Shown in pieces: positions 8,583-17,391 of a stretch of 64,000 nucleotides of DNA (position 1 is the first letter of the stretch; each line of letters begins with the position of its first letter). Origin of the DNA: MWBV01 sp964418095 (GTDB taxonomy: Archaea; Nanobdellota; Nanobdellia; Pacearchaeales; GW2011-AR1); contig CAYQKM010000002.1 of assembly GCA_964418095.1 (NCBI GenBank), forward strand, positions 60,819-124,818, given 5' to 3'. The notes under the pieces are model-generated. The model was not told the origin of the DNA. It was given only the letters and a program-made list of their open reading frames with translations, and ran no database searches. Both the position numbers and the translations under genes were made by a program.

Positions 8583-9275
8583 CTCTATTCTGTATTTAAT
8601 TAATTTTAAGACAGATTTTATACCATCTATATTTGTTAAATGAGAACCAGAGTTTTCAACCCATAATATTGGGAATTCTTTAATTTTATATCCCCTCCTC
8701 TTACAAAGATATAATAAATCTACATCAAAAGCCCACCCTTTTTCTTTATTGTTTAAAACAAGATATTTAGCAACATCTTTTTTAAATATCTTGGCTCCAC
8801 ACTGAGTATCTTTAAATTTAAGATTAAAAAGAAACCTAGTAATAAAAGAAAATAAAGAACTACCAAGTCTTTTACTAAATTTCCTTTCGGGAATTATCCT
8901 TGCTCCTTTAATTTTCCTAGAACCAATAATTCCTTCAAAGTTTCCTATGTTTTTATATAATTTATAAAACTCTCTAGGGGAAGTGCTTTCATCTGAATCT
9001 ACAAATCCTATATATTCGCCTTCTGACAACTCAAAGCCCTTCATTACAGCCCCGCCTTTTCCAGTATAATATGGAATATTTTCAATAATGACATTCTTCT
9101 TTCCAATAGAGAATTTCTCTGCAATTTCAAAAGTTTTATCTGAACAATTATTTGGGACAATAATAAACTCAAAAGAAATATTCATTTTATCTTTAAAGAA
9201 ATTATAATAATTATTTAAAACAGGCAAGATTCTTTTCTCTTCATTATATGCTGGAAAGACTATAGACAACTTCAT
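8553..9275 (-). CDS. Family 2 glycosyltransferase (dolichyl-phosphate glycosyltransferase-like)
   Basis: GT-A fold glycosyltransferase, 240 aa, of the polyprenyl/dolichyl-phosphate beta-glucosyltransferase type. It starts with SIVFPAYNEEKRI, has the nucleotide-sugar region IIVPNNCSDKT, the GKGGAVMKGFE motif, the metal-binding FVDSDES (DxD), and the RKFSKRLGSSLF/DTQCGAKIFK segment typical of the ALG5/DPM1 group. There is no C-terminal membrane segment, so it probably acts on lipid carrier at the inner face and may feed the GT-C-like protein at 6215-8080. Confidence 0.92.
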   Translation of the reverse strand: MKLSIVFPAYNEEKRILPVLNNYYNFFKDKMNISFEFIIVPNNCSDKTFEIAEKFSIGKKNVIIENIPYYTGKGGAVMKGFELSEGEYIGFVDSDESTSPREFYKLYKNIGNFEGIIGSRKIKGARIIPERKFSKRLGSSLFSFITRFLFNLKFKDTQCGAKIFKKDVAKYLVLNNKEKGWAFDVDLLYLCKRRGYKIKEFPILWVENSGSHLTNIDGIKSVLKLIKYRIELISIFKSPK

Positions 9276-9515
9276 AGAAGATTAAGATAAAGGGAATTTA
9301 AAAGGATTATTAGTCATTTGTCCTAGGGTTTAGAATAGATTAATGCTAATAAAACTAAGTCATTTCTATTTTCAACATTTAGCTTTGATTAATTTTTCTA
9401 TATTTTGAAGAAAATGTCTTTAAGTTAAACCTTAGGATAAATTTATGGCAGGAGCATTTTATCTAATTTAAATAAGAGTTGTATTTTTAAACCCAAGTTT
9501 CTTTATCACACAATT
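9276..9515. other. Intergenic region with a 12-bp long-range inverted repeat
   Basis: There is no gene in these 240 bases. TCCTAGGGTTTA (9321-9332) can pair with TAAACCTTAGGA (9426-9437) over 12 positions with one G-U, enclosing about 93 AT-rich bases. Just downstream GATAAA and TTTATC form a second weaker inverted repeat. It could be the closing stem of a small RNA, or chance in AT-rich DNA. The promoter of the VTT gene (gtatttttaaaccc, 9481 onward) lies at the right end. Confidence 0.35.
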
Positions 9516-10205
9516 ATGAAAAAAAAGAGGAAAAATTATAGTAAGATTATTTTAGGAATAATTATTTTAGGAGTATTAGGATTTTTTATTTACTCGTATT
9601 TTACAGGAGGATTTTTCCACTCAATTGTAAATTTTAATCAAGAAACACTAATTGAGACACTTAGTTCTTTGGGAGCATTTTCTTTTTTAGCATACATCCT
9701 TTTAATTATAATTGGAATTATATTTGCCCCAATACACCCATTTATTTTTTATGTTACAGGTGGAATTGTTTTTGGTCCTTATCTTGCCTGGGCACTCACA
9801 CTTGTAGGTGTTGCAATAGGTTCTTCAATTGCATTTAAACTCGCACAAAAATACGGAAGAGAGTATGTTGATAAACATGTTTCTAAAAAGCACACTGAAA
9901 GATTTGATAGAATTTCTGAAAAATACGGCTCAATAGCAATATTTCTTTTAAGAGTAAATCCTTTAACTTCTTCAGATGTTTGGAGTTATTTATCAGGGTT
10001 AACTAAAATCAAATTTGGAAAATTCATATTATACACTCTATTAGGGTTAGCACCAGCAATATTTGTGCAAGTTTATTTTGGGAAAGAAATTGGAGATAAC
10101 CCTATTTTATTTAAGATATTTGTAGGCATTGCAATATTTTATCTTGTTGCATTGGCTTTAGGTTTAATTTATTTCTTCTTCTTAAGAAAAAAATCTAAAA
10201 ACTAA
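9516..10205 (+). CDS. VTT-domain (TVP38/TMEM64, DedA-like) membrane protein 1
   Basis: A 229-aa membrane protein of the TVP38/TMEM64 (SNARE-associated/VTT) family. It has an N-terminal helix (12-30), then the VTT core with re-entrant GGIVFGPYLAWALTLVGVAIGSSIAFKLA, followed by RYGREYVDKHV-like residues, and the second conserved LLRVNPLTSSDVWSYLSGL segment. Family members act in lipid scrambling or polyisoprenyl-phosphate recycling. It lies 67 bases from a close paralogue in the same orientation, a tandem duplication. A TATA-like box is about 25 bases before the ATG. Confidence 0.92.
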   Translation: MKKKRKNYSKIILGIIILGVLGFFIYSYFTGGFFHSIVNFNQETLIETLSSLGAFSFLAYILLIIIGIIFAPIHPFIFYVTGGIVFGPYLAWALTLVGVAIGSSIAFKLAQKYGREYVDKHVSKKHTERFDRISEKYGSIAIFLLRVNPLTSSDVWSYLSGLTKIKFGKFILYTLLGLAPAIFVQVYFGKEIGDNPILFKIFVGIAIFYLVALALGLIYFFFLRKKSKN

Positions 10206-10272
10206 TTTTTACAAAACACTTTTTCCACATAATATAACTTATGTTTATATACTCTAAATTTGTAATTACACT

Positions 10273-10968
10273 ATGAAAAAGTCAAATAATTTATCTGTAT
10301 TTTTAAGAAAAAACTGGGTAATAATTTTAATAATCTTAATTGTATCCATGATATTTGCTTATTCATACTATTCTAAAGGATTGATTTATTCAATGTCTAT
10401 TAGTGATTCAGATTCAATTATAGAATATATTGGAAAGTTTGGAATCTTTTCTAATATTGTATTTACATTTCTTGTAATTTTAGAATCTGTAATTGCTCCA
10501 ATACCAGCTGTTGCCCTGTATGTTGCAGGTGGAGCTTTCTTCGGAGCCTTTTTCGGAGGAGTATTAGCTTTAATAGGAAATTTAATTGGAGCAGCAATAG
10601 CTTTCTTATTAGCCAGAAGATTAGGAAGAGAGTATGTTGAAAAAAAAGTAGATAAAAAGATGATGAAAACATACGATAAATTCTCACAAAAATACGGAAT
10701 ATTTTCACTATTTGTTTTAAGAGTAAATCCTCTAACTTCTTCTGACTTATTTAGTTATATTGCAGGATTAACTAAAATGAGATTAAGAGAATTTTTAATT
10801 GGAACAGGATTAGGTTTAACACCAATAGTATTTTTACACACTTTCTTCGGAGAATTTTTCCTTAAAGAGCATCCTGTATTATACTCTATATTAGTCTGGA
10901 TAAGTTTAATCTACTTACTTGTTTTTGTTTATCTAGTTATTGTGGCAGCCAGAAAAAAGAAAAACTAA
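10273..10968 (+). CDS. VTT-domain (TVP38/TMEM64, DedA-like) membrane protein 2
   Basis: Paralogue of the preceding gene, 231 aa, with the same layout. There is an N-terminal helix (15-33), then the core GGAFFGAFFGGVLALIGNLI, the LGREYVEKKVDKK stretch and FVLRVNPLTSSDLFSYIAGL. The RVNPLTSSD motif is shared exactly with its neighbour, while the remainder has diverged, so the duplication is not recent. It has its own TATA-like tttatatactc upstream, which suggests independent transcription. Likely a lipid or lipid-carrier transporter. Confidence 0.92.
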   Translation: MKKSNNLSVFLRKNWVIILIILIVSMIFAYSYYSKGLIYSMSISDSDSIIEYIGKFGIFSNIVFTFLVILESVIAPIPAVALYVAGGAFFGAFFGGVLALIGNLIGAAIAFLLARRLGREYVEKKVDKKMMKTYDKFSQKYGIFSLFVLRVNPLTSSDLFSYIAGLTKMRLREFLIGTGLGLTPIVFLHTFFGEFFLKEHPVLYSILVWISLIYLLVFVYLVIVAARKKKN

Positions 10969-10975
10969 AGGTATC

Positions 10976-12904
10976 TTAATTAAAAAAATCCAATACCCTT
11001 GAATCTGGGCTCATTAAAAAAACTTTATCTTCTTTAAATCTAACCCCTCTATACACTTTTTGAAGAACCTCTCTTCTTGCTTTATCTTTATAAAAACTCC
11101 AATATCTTTGAGGATTTGTTTTATTTAGTATTTTCCAAAATGCATCTTGAACATTAGGGTTTGGGAATTTAGTAAATATAATTGTTTTGCATTCATCTCC
11201 AGGAAAGTCCACTCCTCTTGAGCATTTAGTTGAAAATAAAATATTTATCCTTCCTTTCTTAAATTTGTCAATCATAGTGCTATCTTTATCTTTAATTTGA
11301 AGCTCAATTAAATCCTCTCTTGTTATTGTATTATTTAATTCAAATTTCTCTCTTTCATATTTATCAGGTAAATCATAAAAACTTGTAACATGAACCAGTG
11401 CAGGCTTTTCTGCTTTTTTAATGCACTTATCTAATGCTAAAAGATATTTTTTCCTTTCTGCTTTTCCCGAAGAGAAATTAGAGTATTTGCAATCCATTTC
11501 TTCTCCTGTTTTCAGAATATTTATTTTTCCAGGATTTTCTGTTTCAGCATCTATTATTTTAAATTTCTTTATGCCAAATATTTCTGAAAGCACTTCTTCT
11601 GAGTGCAGTGTCCCAGACATTAAAATAATAACCTTGTTTTTATTTACCATCTCCTGCAATTTCTTTTCAAGATTTACTGTAACTATACTCGCAATAAGGT
11701 TATCTTCCCTCTTATCAAATAGAACATATGCCTCATTTAAGAATTCATCAAACATCTTTATTGTGCTAATTACATCATGAACATAACTTTCTTCATCTAT
11801 CTCCTCGGCAAATTCATAATTCTTGAGAAATATTTTAAATAAATCATATAGCCCTGTTTTTTTTAACTCAACTATTCCTTTTGTTCTTATTAGTTCATTT
11901 ATCTTGCTATTTCTCTTTAAATGATTTAATATTCCATTTATTTCTTCAACTATTTGTTTATGCTCTCCACTATTAATTGTCGCATGAGAAAGAGAATTTT
12001 GCAATCTATCTAAATTAATATTTCTTTGATTTGAAAAACTATCTAAAAATTCATCACACTCGTCGATTATTTCAGCTTCAGTGCAGGGTTTTCTATCAAG
12101 AGCACTCTCTAATTTATATTTAAGAGAATTAAATACAATTATGTCTGAATCAATATAATTATTAAATTGCTCATAAAAACTACACCCCGATTTTCTTTTA
12201 TAAAAATAAAAATATTTTCCATTTAATCCTTTATATTTTATTTTCTCTTTCTCGTCTATATTTTTAATATCATACTCTTCTGAAACAACAGGACTCCAGT
12301 ATGGACATACAGGGGCTATTGACATCCTCTTTATATCAGAAGTTTTTTCAAAACTCCTAGGATCTATTTTCCTATTTTGTTTTAAATATTCTCTTAAAGT
12401 ATTAGAATTTCTTTCTTTTATTTCTATTTTGCACGGAATATTCTTATTATCAGCAGAAATATCTTTAGAAATTAATTCATTTAGTTTTTCTCTTTTTCCT
12501 TCAAATATATTATGCAATTTAGAATTAACTTCTTTTTTTTGTACAGGTATTGCATTTTTATTATCTTCTAAAAATTTGCATTTATGATTATTTCTTCCAG
12601 TAATCACTGAAATTTTTAATCTTCTATTTTTATCATCAAGAATATATTTGTTTTCCTCATAATCTCTTTTATATTGCTGCTGTAAAGCTTTGCTTGGAAC
12701 AACAATAGATGTTCTTCCAAGCTCTTTTGCTATATTTAATGCAATAACACTCTTGCCTGTTCCGCACTTCCCATGGATAAATATTATTTTGTTTCCTTCT
12801 TTTACAGCTTTAATAACTTCTTTGACAACATCTTCTTGAGTTTTACCATTTGAGAATTTTAATGGCTTTAAAAATTTATTATTTTCATATAAACTCCATA
12901 CCAT
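10976..12904 (-). CDS. XPD/DinG-like superfamily 2 helicase with probable Fe-S cluster
   Basis: A 642-aa SF2 helicase. Walker A is GKCGTGKS (residues 45-52), motif Ia is VVPSKALQQQY, the Walker B/DEAH-like motif is IDECDEF (280-286), motif III is LMSGTLHSEE, and the C-terminal RecA domain has KGRINILFSTKCSRGVDFPG with the final VYRGVRFKEDK (motif VI). Cysteines 109, 158, 200 and 241 lie between motif Ia and the DEAH box, where XPD and DinG carry a [4Fe-4S] cluster. It is probably a 5'-3' DNA helicase in repair. It is preceded in the same orientation by a 104-aa gene. Confidence 0.88.
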   Translation of the reverse strand: MVWSLYENNKFLKPLKFSNGKTQEDVVKEVIKAVKEGNKIIFIHGKCGTGKSVIALNIAKELGRTSIVVPSKALQQQYKRDYEENKYILDDKNRRLKISVITGRNNHKCKFLEDNKNAIPVQKKEVNSKLHNIFEGKREKLNELISKDISADNKNIPCKIEIKERNSNTLREYLKQNRKIDPRSFEKTSDIKRMSIAPVCPYWSPVVSEEYDIKNIDEKEKIKYKGLNGKYFYFYKRKSGCSFYEQFNNYIDSDIIVFNSLKYKLESALDRKPCTEAEIIDECDEFLDSFSNQRNINLDRLQNSLSHATINSGEHKQIVEEINGILNHLKRNSKINELIRTKGIVELKKTGLYDLFKIFLKNYEFAEEIDEESYVHDVISTIKMFDEFLNEAYVLFDKREDNLIASIVTVNLEKKLQEMVNKNKVIILMSGTLHSEEVLSEIFGIKKFKIIDAETENPGKINILKTGEEMDCKYSNFSSGKAERKKYLLALDKCIKKAEKPALVHVTSFYDLPDKYEREKFELNNTITREDLIELQIKDKDSTMIDKFKKGRINILFSTKCSRGVDFPGDECKTIIFTKFPNPNVQDAFWKILNKTNPQRYWSFYKDKARREVLQKVYRGVRFKEDKVFLMSPDSRVLDFFN

Positions 12905-12950
12905 AGACTATCAGAAATTTAGGAGCCATTATAAAAGTTTTGTAACTACT

Positions 12951-13265
12951 TTACTTTTTATCAGGATTTTGTCTAAGAACTCTATAGTACATACGATCTA
13001 ATAAGAATAAACACTCTTTATCATTATTAACTAAAGTGTTTTTCACATAAGAGTAATTATTTTCCTTGGGGACAATCTTATCTAATCTTATATCCTTGCT
13101 TTCAGGGTAAATTAAAATATACTCTGCTATATCACTCGGAACTTTCTTTACAATATAGCTTATATTTTCATGCCCAAGATCATAATTTCTTTCAAAATCT
13201 GAAACAGCACTTCCTATTCTTAGTAATTCTTCTCCACAACACTGTTTTTCAAGTTTAAATTTCAC
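12951..13265 (-). CDS. Hypothetical protein, 104 aa
   Basis: Not recognised. This is a soluble 104-aa protein with a GTG start (13265-13263). It begins MKFKLEKQCCGEELLRIG with adjacent cysteines at residues 9-10 and a third cysteine near residue 85, and ends in a basic helix RMYYRVLRQNPDKK. It lies 46 bases upstream of the Fe-S helicase on the same strand, so the two may be co-transcribed. Confidence 0.65.
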   Translation of the reverse strand: MKFKLEKQCCGEELLRIGSAVSDFERNYDLGHENISYIVKKVPSDIAEYILIYPESKDIRLDKIVPKENNYSYVKNTLVNNDKECLFLLDRMYYRVLRQNPDKK

Positions 13266-13332
13266 ACACTTTCAAAATATAATTTCTTTAAAAACATTAT
13301 TGCAATAGATTTCTATATTTTATTGTATTTAG

Positions 13333-14337
13333 TTAAATCTGATTAGGTTTTATTTTAAGCTCATCTTTATTTTTACATAAAACATAAGCCCTTGAGAATT
13401 TATGTTCTCCATGAAGAGCATACCCTGTTCCTTCAAGCTCTTTTAATAAAATTTTAATAAACTCTTTCATCTCTTTTTCACTAGGCATTCTTTCATATCC
13501 TAATCTCTTTCTTGAGCTTCCAACAGCCATATAGCTTTTTAATTCTATAAACTGAGGCTGAGCTTTTTTTATAAGAAGAGCATATTCTTTTGCTTGCTCA
13601 GGAAACATATTTAATTCTTTAACTAAATTCATTCTAAACACTGTTCTAGTTTTGCCTTTTAATTTTGAAAGAAGCTCAAGTGTCTCATTTAATTTTTCCC
13701 AAGCATCTTCTTTTATACTTCTATGGAATTTTACATACTGCTCTTTATTTGGAGTATTAACAGAAATATATAATTGAGTTGGGAGCTGATTTTTCTTAAA
13801 AAGCTCTTTAAGTTTTTCAGGATAAAGCCCATTTGTAACTAAAAATGAAGTTTTCTTTCTTCTTCTTAATTCTTCTATTAACTCTCCAAGATAAGGATAA
13901 GTTGTTGGCTCTCCTGATAAAGAAATTGCAAACTGTGTAGGTTCTTGTGCTTCCTGATATTTTTTCTGATTAGCTTTGCTAAGCTGCTTTTTAGAAGATT
14001 TTGGATCTATTTTAAATCCTAAAAGAAGTTTCCTTTGAGCTTCTATGCACGAGTCTATTATTTGAGAAGGTGAATCTATTTTTCCAGGAACACTCTCGCC
14101 TGTAGTGTATTCAATAGCTCTCCAGCAGTGAACACATCTATTAGGACAATAAAGTGAAGGAGTCATCTGACAGCATAAGTGAGAATTAATACCATAGAAT
14201 TTTTCTTTATAACACACACCCTCATCTCTCAATGACTTTTTTGTCCATCTGCATATTTGCACAGCAGAGTGCTCATTTTCACCTGCTATCTCATAGTGCT
14301 GTTTCTTTAAAATTTGTTTTACATTCTTATCAAGCAT
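13333..14337 (-). CDS. taw1: tRNA 4-demethylwyosine synthase Taw1 (radical SAM)
   Basis: Archaeal TYW1 homologue, 334 aa, which forms the tricyclic imidazopurine on N1-methylguanosine 37 of tRNA-Phe using pyruvate and SAM. The radical-SAM cluster motif CPNRCVHCW gives Cys64, Cys68 and Cys71. Additional N-terminal cysteines (29, 42, 55/56) match the second cluster of Taw1. ISLSGEPTTYP and SVNTPNKEQY are further family segments. Its substrate, tRNA-Phe(GAA) with G37, is encoded at 60355-60426 in this same window. Confidence 0.95.
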   Translation of the reverse strand: MLDKNVKQILKKQHYEIAGENEHSAVQICRWTKKSLRDEGVCYKEKFYGINSHLCCQMTPSLYCPNRCVHCWRAIEYTTGESVPGKIDSPSQIIDSCIEAQRKLLLGFKIDPKSSKKQLSKANQKKYQEAQEPTQFAISLSGEPTTYPYLGELIEELRRRKKTSFLVTNGLYPEKLKELFKKNQLPTQLYISVNTPNKEQYVKFHRSIKEDAWEKLNETLELLSKLKGKTRTVFRMNLVKELNMFPEQAKEYALLIKKAQPQFIELKSYMAVGSSRKRLGYERMPSEKEMKEFIKILLKELEGTGYALHGEHKFSRAYVLCKNKDELKIKPNQI

Positions 14338-14388
14338 ATTTACCCAAAATATCTTTAATTTAAAAGCTTACCCCTAAAACAATTTTAA

Positions 14389-15825
14389 TTAAGCAACAAA
14401 GAAGCTTAATCCCCAGAAGACCATTAGTAATAAGAATAAGAAAAGCAACACATTTGTAGAAATCTTAAACCACAACTCAGCTCTCTTTTTATTCTTTGTA
14501 ATGCCTAATATTGTTAAGTAAAAGAATCTTCCTCCATCAAATATTCCCATTGGAAGCATATTTACTAGTGCAACACTAAAGCTTATTAGAACTAACCACC
14601 ATAAGAAATTATATATGAACATAGCAGATTTAAATTTAGCTTCATAGTGTATGTGTTGTTTCTTAAATGAAGAAAGCCAAGTAACAACTTTGCCCATAAA
14701 CCCTTTCCTTTCAGCTTCAATATACCCTACACCAACTAATGCTTTTTCAGGATTTGAAGGATTTTCCATTAAAGTAATTTCATACTCATTAAATTCTTCT
14801 TCAACTTTAGTTGTAAGTGTAATATTTTCCCCAGGAGAGTATTTAGCTAATTCTTTTCCAAAATCTTCCCAATCTCTTATAGGAACATTATTTATCTTTA
14901 CAATTGCTCCATCTATTCCTGCTAAAATTGCAGGAGCATAATCATACAATACAAGAAACTCTTTAGCAGATTTCCTCTGTGTCTCTAAATTATCTTTATT
15001 AATAATATAGGTTCTTTCACTTGTTTTAATCTCACTAAATCCTTCTGCATTTATTAATGAAAATATATCATCATAATTTGGATTATCTGTAGGGATATTA
15101 TTTACAGAAATTATTGAAGGTATTGCAACTACTGAATACGAATATGTATTAAATTCTGCACCTGATGGAGCAAAAGATAAACTAAAAAATAAGAACATCA
15201 CAATAAAAGATAATATTCCAACAACCACATTTGCAAATGTTCCAGCAGCTAATACAGCCATCTGATGAAAGTTTTTGCTTTTCTTCATACTCTTTTCATC
15301 TTGCTCAACAAATGCTGCTAAAAATATAGGTAAGAAAAATGGGAAAAATCCAAACCCAGTTGATTTTATTTTTATTTTATATCTTCTCATAAATATTCCA
15401 TGAGCAAATTCATGAGTTATTGCTATAATAGCAAGTATTACTATCCAATATATGAAATAAAAGCTTGGAAGAAAATCTAATTTAAATGCCTGAGGCAAAT
15501 ATGGAACAAGAGGAGTTATAGGAGGAATCTTTATTGCCCTCACTATTGATGGATAAGCAACATACAAATAAACAATTTTTCCTAAAAGGTAAATCATTCC
15601 AACCATAAGAAGATAACCCGTTCCTATTACAACATAGCTTAAAGCTCCGAGGGTTTTCTTGTATTTTTTACCAACATTATCTATGACTTTCATTCCCCAT
15701 TTTGTTCTATATAATAAAAGCCACCCGTCTTTTTTCAGATTTTTTCTCTTCCTATAAAGAAATATTGATATTACTATTACGAATATCCCTAATAAGGTTA
15801 AATCAATAATTGTAAAGTAATCCAT
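14389..15825 (-). CDS. Site-2 protease family (M50) membrane metalloprotease with PDZ domain
   Basis: An intramembrane zinc metalloprotease of about 478 aa. The zinc motif HEFAH is at residues 138-142, the third ligand is in NMLPMGIFDGGRF near residue 440, and a PDZ-like domain (about 285-360, with DGAIVKINNVPIRDWEDFGKEL) lies between them. There are six or more membrane helices. Such enzymes cut transmembrane regulators or signal-peptide remnants. I chose ATG 15825 because AAGGTGA sits just before it; the in-frame GTG at 15831 is part of that Shine-Dalgarno. Confidence 0.92.
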   Translation of the reverse strand: MDYFTIIDLTLLGIFVIVISIFLYRKRKNLKKDGWLLLYRTKWGMKVIDNVGKKYKKTLGALSYVVIGTGYLLMVGMIYLLGKIVYLYVAYPSIVRAIKIPPITPLVPYLPQAFKLDFLPSFYFIYWIVILAIIAITHEFAHGIFMRRYKIKIKSTGFGFFPFFLPIFLAAFVEQDEKSMKKSKNFHQMAVLAAGTFANVVVGILSFIVMFLFFSLSFAPSGAEFNTYSYSVVAIPSIISVNNIPTDNPNYDDIFSLINAEGFSEIKTSERTYIINKDNLETQRKSAKEFLVLYDYAPAILAGIDGAIVKINNVPIRDWEDFGKELAKYSPGENITLTTKVEEEFNEYEITLMENPSNPEKALVGVGYIEAERKGFMGKVVTWLSSFKKQHIHYEAKFKSAMFIYNFLWWLVLISFSVALVNMLPMGIFDGGRFFYLTILGITKNKKRAELWFKISTNVLLFLFLLLMVFWGLSFFVA

Positions 15826-15930
15826 TTTCACCTTTTTAATTAAAGTTAAATCAGGTTTAAAAGTGTAATGGTTTTTTATTCCTAAGATATAAAGTTTGTG
15901 CTACACTTTCAATAAAACTCTAAGAATAAT

Positions 15931-16095
15931 TTACTTTCCTTTCTTTACTGTTCTAAATGCACCCTTGCCACATTTTCTACATCTAACTTTTCCTTTAAGG
16001 ATTTTTTGAATATCTGCTCTTACCTTTGATTTGCAATTTTTACAAATAAAGACATTCTTAAATAACCTGTTTTGTGCTTCTGGAATTTTTGCCAT
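15931..16095 (-). CDS. rpl40e: Ribosomal protein eL40
   Basis: A 54-aa zinc-ribbon ribosomal protein eL40. The translation MAKIPEAQNRLFKNVFICKN continues with CKSKVRADIQK and CRKCGKGAFR, giving the CxxC...CxxC zinc ligands. Archaeal L40e proteins are about this length and begin with the same PEA..RLF..V pattern. It lies 30 bases after the aIF5A gene on the same strand, probably in one translation operon. It is preceded by AGGAGAG Shine-Dalgarno sequence. Confidence 0.94.
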   Translation of the reverse strand: MAKIPEAQNRLFKNVFICKNCKSKVRADIQKILKGKVRCRKCGKGAFRTVKKGK

Positions 16096-16125
16096 TTAAT
16101 CTCTCCTGAAATTATTTATCATTTT

Positions 16126-16518
16126 TTATAGTTTTCTTTTTATTAATTTTTCACCCTCAACATCCCAATACTCGCAGTTTCCATTTTCTTCTAGTTCTTC
16201 AAAAACAGCTGAGTCTGGACACTCAACTTCAATTGTCTCAAAATTGTCTAAATCCATTAAACTTGCTTTTCCATCTGCTTTTGATAAAACCTGAGCTTTT
16301 CTTTTCTCAACACTCGGAACTTCAAGTCTTTCGTGTCCAGGAACAACAAACACTTTTTTTGAGCCTGTTATTATTCCAACAGCTTCAATTCTGCATTTTG
16401 AGTGCCCGTGCTTTCCTGTTTTTGAAATGTCAATGCTTCTTATTGTACAAGGCATTCCTTCAACAATAATATTTGTTCCAACTTTTGCTTCAGTTGCATC
16501 AATAATTTTTAATACCAT
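16126..16518 (-). CDS. eif5a: Translation initiation factor aIF5A
   Basis: Archaeal IF5A, 130 aa, which binds ribosomes stalled at polyproline and similar sequences. The N-terminal SH3-like domain carries the hypusination loop SKTGKHGHSK, where the central lysine is modified by deoxyhypusine synthase. The C-terminal OB fold includes DLDNFETIEVECP. Length is typical. It is divergent from the FKBP gene across a 50-base intergenic region holding TATA-like elements. Confidence 0.96.
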   Translation of the reverse strand: MVLKIIDATEAKVGTNIIVEGMPCTIRSIDISKTGKHGHSKCRIEAVGIITGSKKVFVVPGHERLEVPSVEKRKAQVLSKADGKASLMDLDNFETIEVECPDSAVFEELEENGNCEYWDVEGEKLIKRKL

Positions 16519-16537
16519 AAACTATCAAAAAAAAATA

Positions 16538-16548
16538 CATTTATAAAC
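16538..16548 (+). promoter_or_regulatory. TATA-like box for the FKBP gene (leaderless spacing)
   Basis: CATTTATAAAC lies 21-31 bases before the ATG at 16569. This is the TATA-to-ATG spacing of leaderless archaeal transcripts. The same short intergenic region must also hold the promoter of the divergent aIF5A gene. Confidence 0.55.
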
Positions 16549-16568
16549 ATTTTCAATTAACTAGGTTG

Positions 16569-17318
16569 ATGCCATTACAGAAAAATGACTTCATTGAAAT
16601 TGAATTTACAGGTAAAATAAAGTATGGAGATGTATTTGATTCAAATAAGGAGGAGCAATTAAAAAAATTAAATCCTAATCAAAAAGCAGAGCCCTTTATT
16701 TTTCCATTAGGACAAGAAATGTTCCTTAAAGGAATTGAAAATTTCTTAATTGGAAAAGAAATAGGCAATTATGAAATTGAACTTTCACCAAAAGAAGCAT
16801 TTGGATTAAGAGATTCTTCTTTAGTTCAAGTAGTCCCAATGAAGGTTTTTGTACAGCATAAAATAAATCCTGTTCCTGGCACAGTTTTAAATTTTGATAA
16901 TAGAATAGGAAAAGTTATGACAGTTTCAGGTGGAAGAGTTATGATCGATTTTAATAATCCTCTTGCAGGAAAAGATGTTATTTATAATATAAAAATTATA
17001 AGAAAAGTAGATGATTTAAATGAAAAAATTAAATCAATAAATAAATTCCTGTTTAGAAGAGATTTCAAATATGAAGTTAAAGATAAAAAACTTATTTTAG
17101 ATGTAGAAGAAGGATTTAAGTCATTTGTAGAATTATTTAAAGACAAGTTTAAGGAAATACTTAATCTAGAATTAGAGGTTAAACAGCCCCTAAAGCCAAT
17201 TCCAAATACCTCAATCCAGCCTAACACAAATAATTTTGATTCAAAAACAGAGCAAACTAAAGAGCCAGAAGAAGATGAAACACCCTCAGATTCACCTGAA
17301 AATTTAGAACAAGAGTAA
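16569..17318 (+). CDS. FKBP-type peptidyl-prolyl isomerase
   Basis: SlyD-like FKBP prolyl isomerase and chaperone, about 249 aa. The FKBP half begins KNDFIEIEFTGKIKYGDVFDSN, has PFIFPLGQEMFLKGIENFLIGKEIGNYEIELSP and the inserted-in-flap segment around PVPGTVLNFDNRIGKVMTVSGG. A C-terminal domain (about 140-200) and an acidic, Pro/Glu-rich tail (EPEEDETPSDSPENLEQE) follow, as in long archaeal FKBPs. ATG 16569 follows an in-frame TTG; the ATG is preferred. FtsZ follows 73 bases later. Confidence 0.93.
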   Translation: MPLQKNDFIEIEFTGKIKYGDVFDSNKEEQLKKLNPNQKAEPFIFPLGQEMFLKGIENFLIGKEIGNYEIELSPKEAFGLRDSSLVQVVPMKVFVQHKINPVPGTVLNFDNRIGKVMTVSGGRVMIDFNNPLAGKDVIYNIKIIRKVDDLNEKIKSINKFLFRRDFKYEVKDKKLILDVEEGFKSFVELFKDKFKEILNLELEVKQPLKPIPNTSIQPNTNNFDSKTEQTKEPEEDETPSDSPENLEQE

Positions 17319-17391
17319 TAAACCTTTCTAATACTCACCACTTTTCTCAAAAAACAATAATGCTTAAAAACCAAACTAACCTACTTTGAAT

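Noticed and set aside
16982..17374. 130-aa minus-strand ORF antisense to the FKBP tail
   Set aside because: Covered by the clear FKBP gene on the other strand, with no promoter or Shine-Dalgarno signal.
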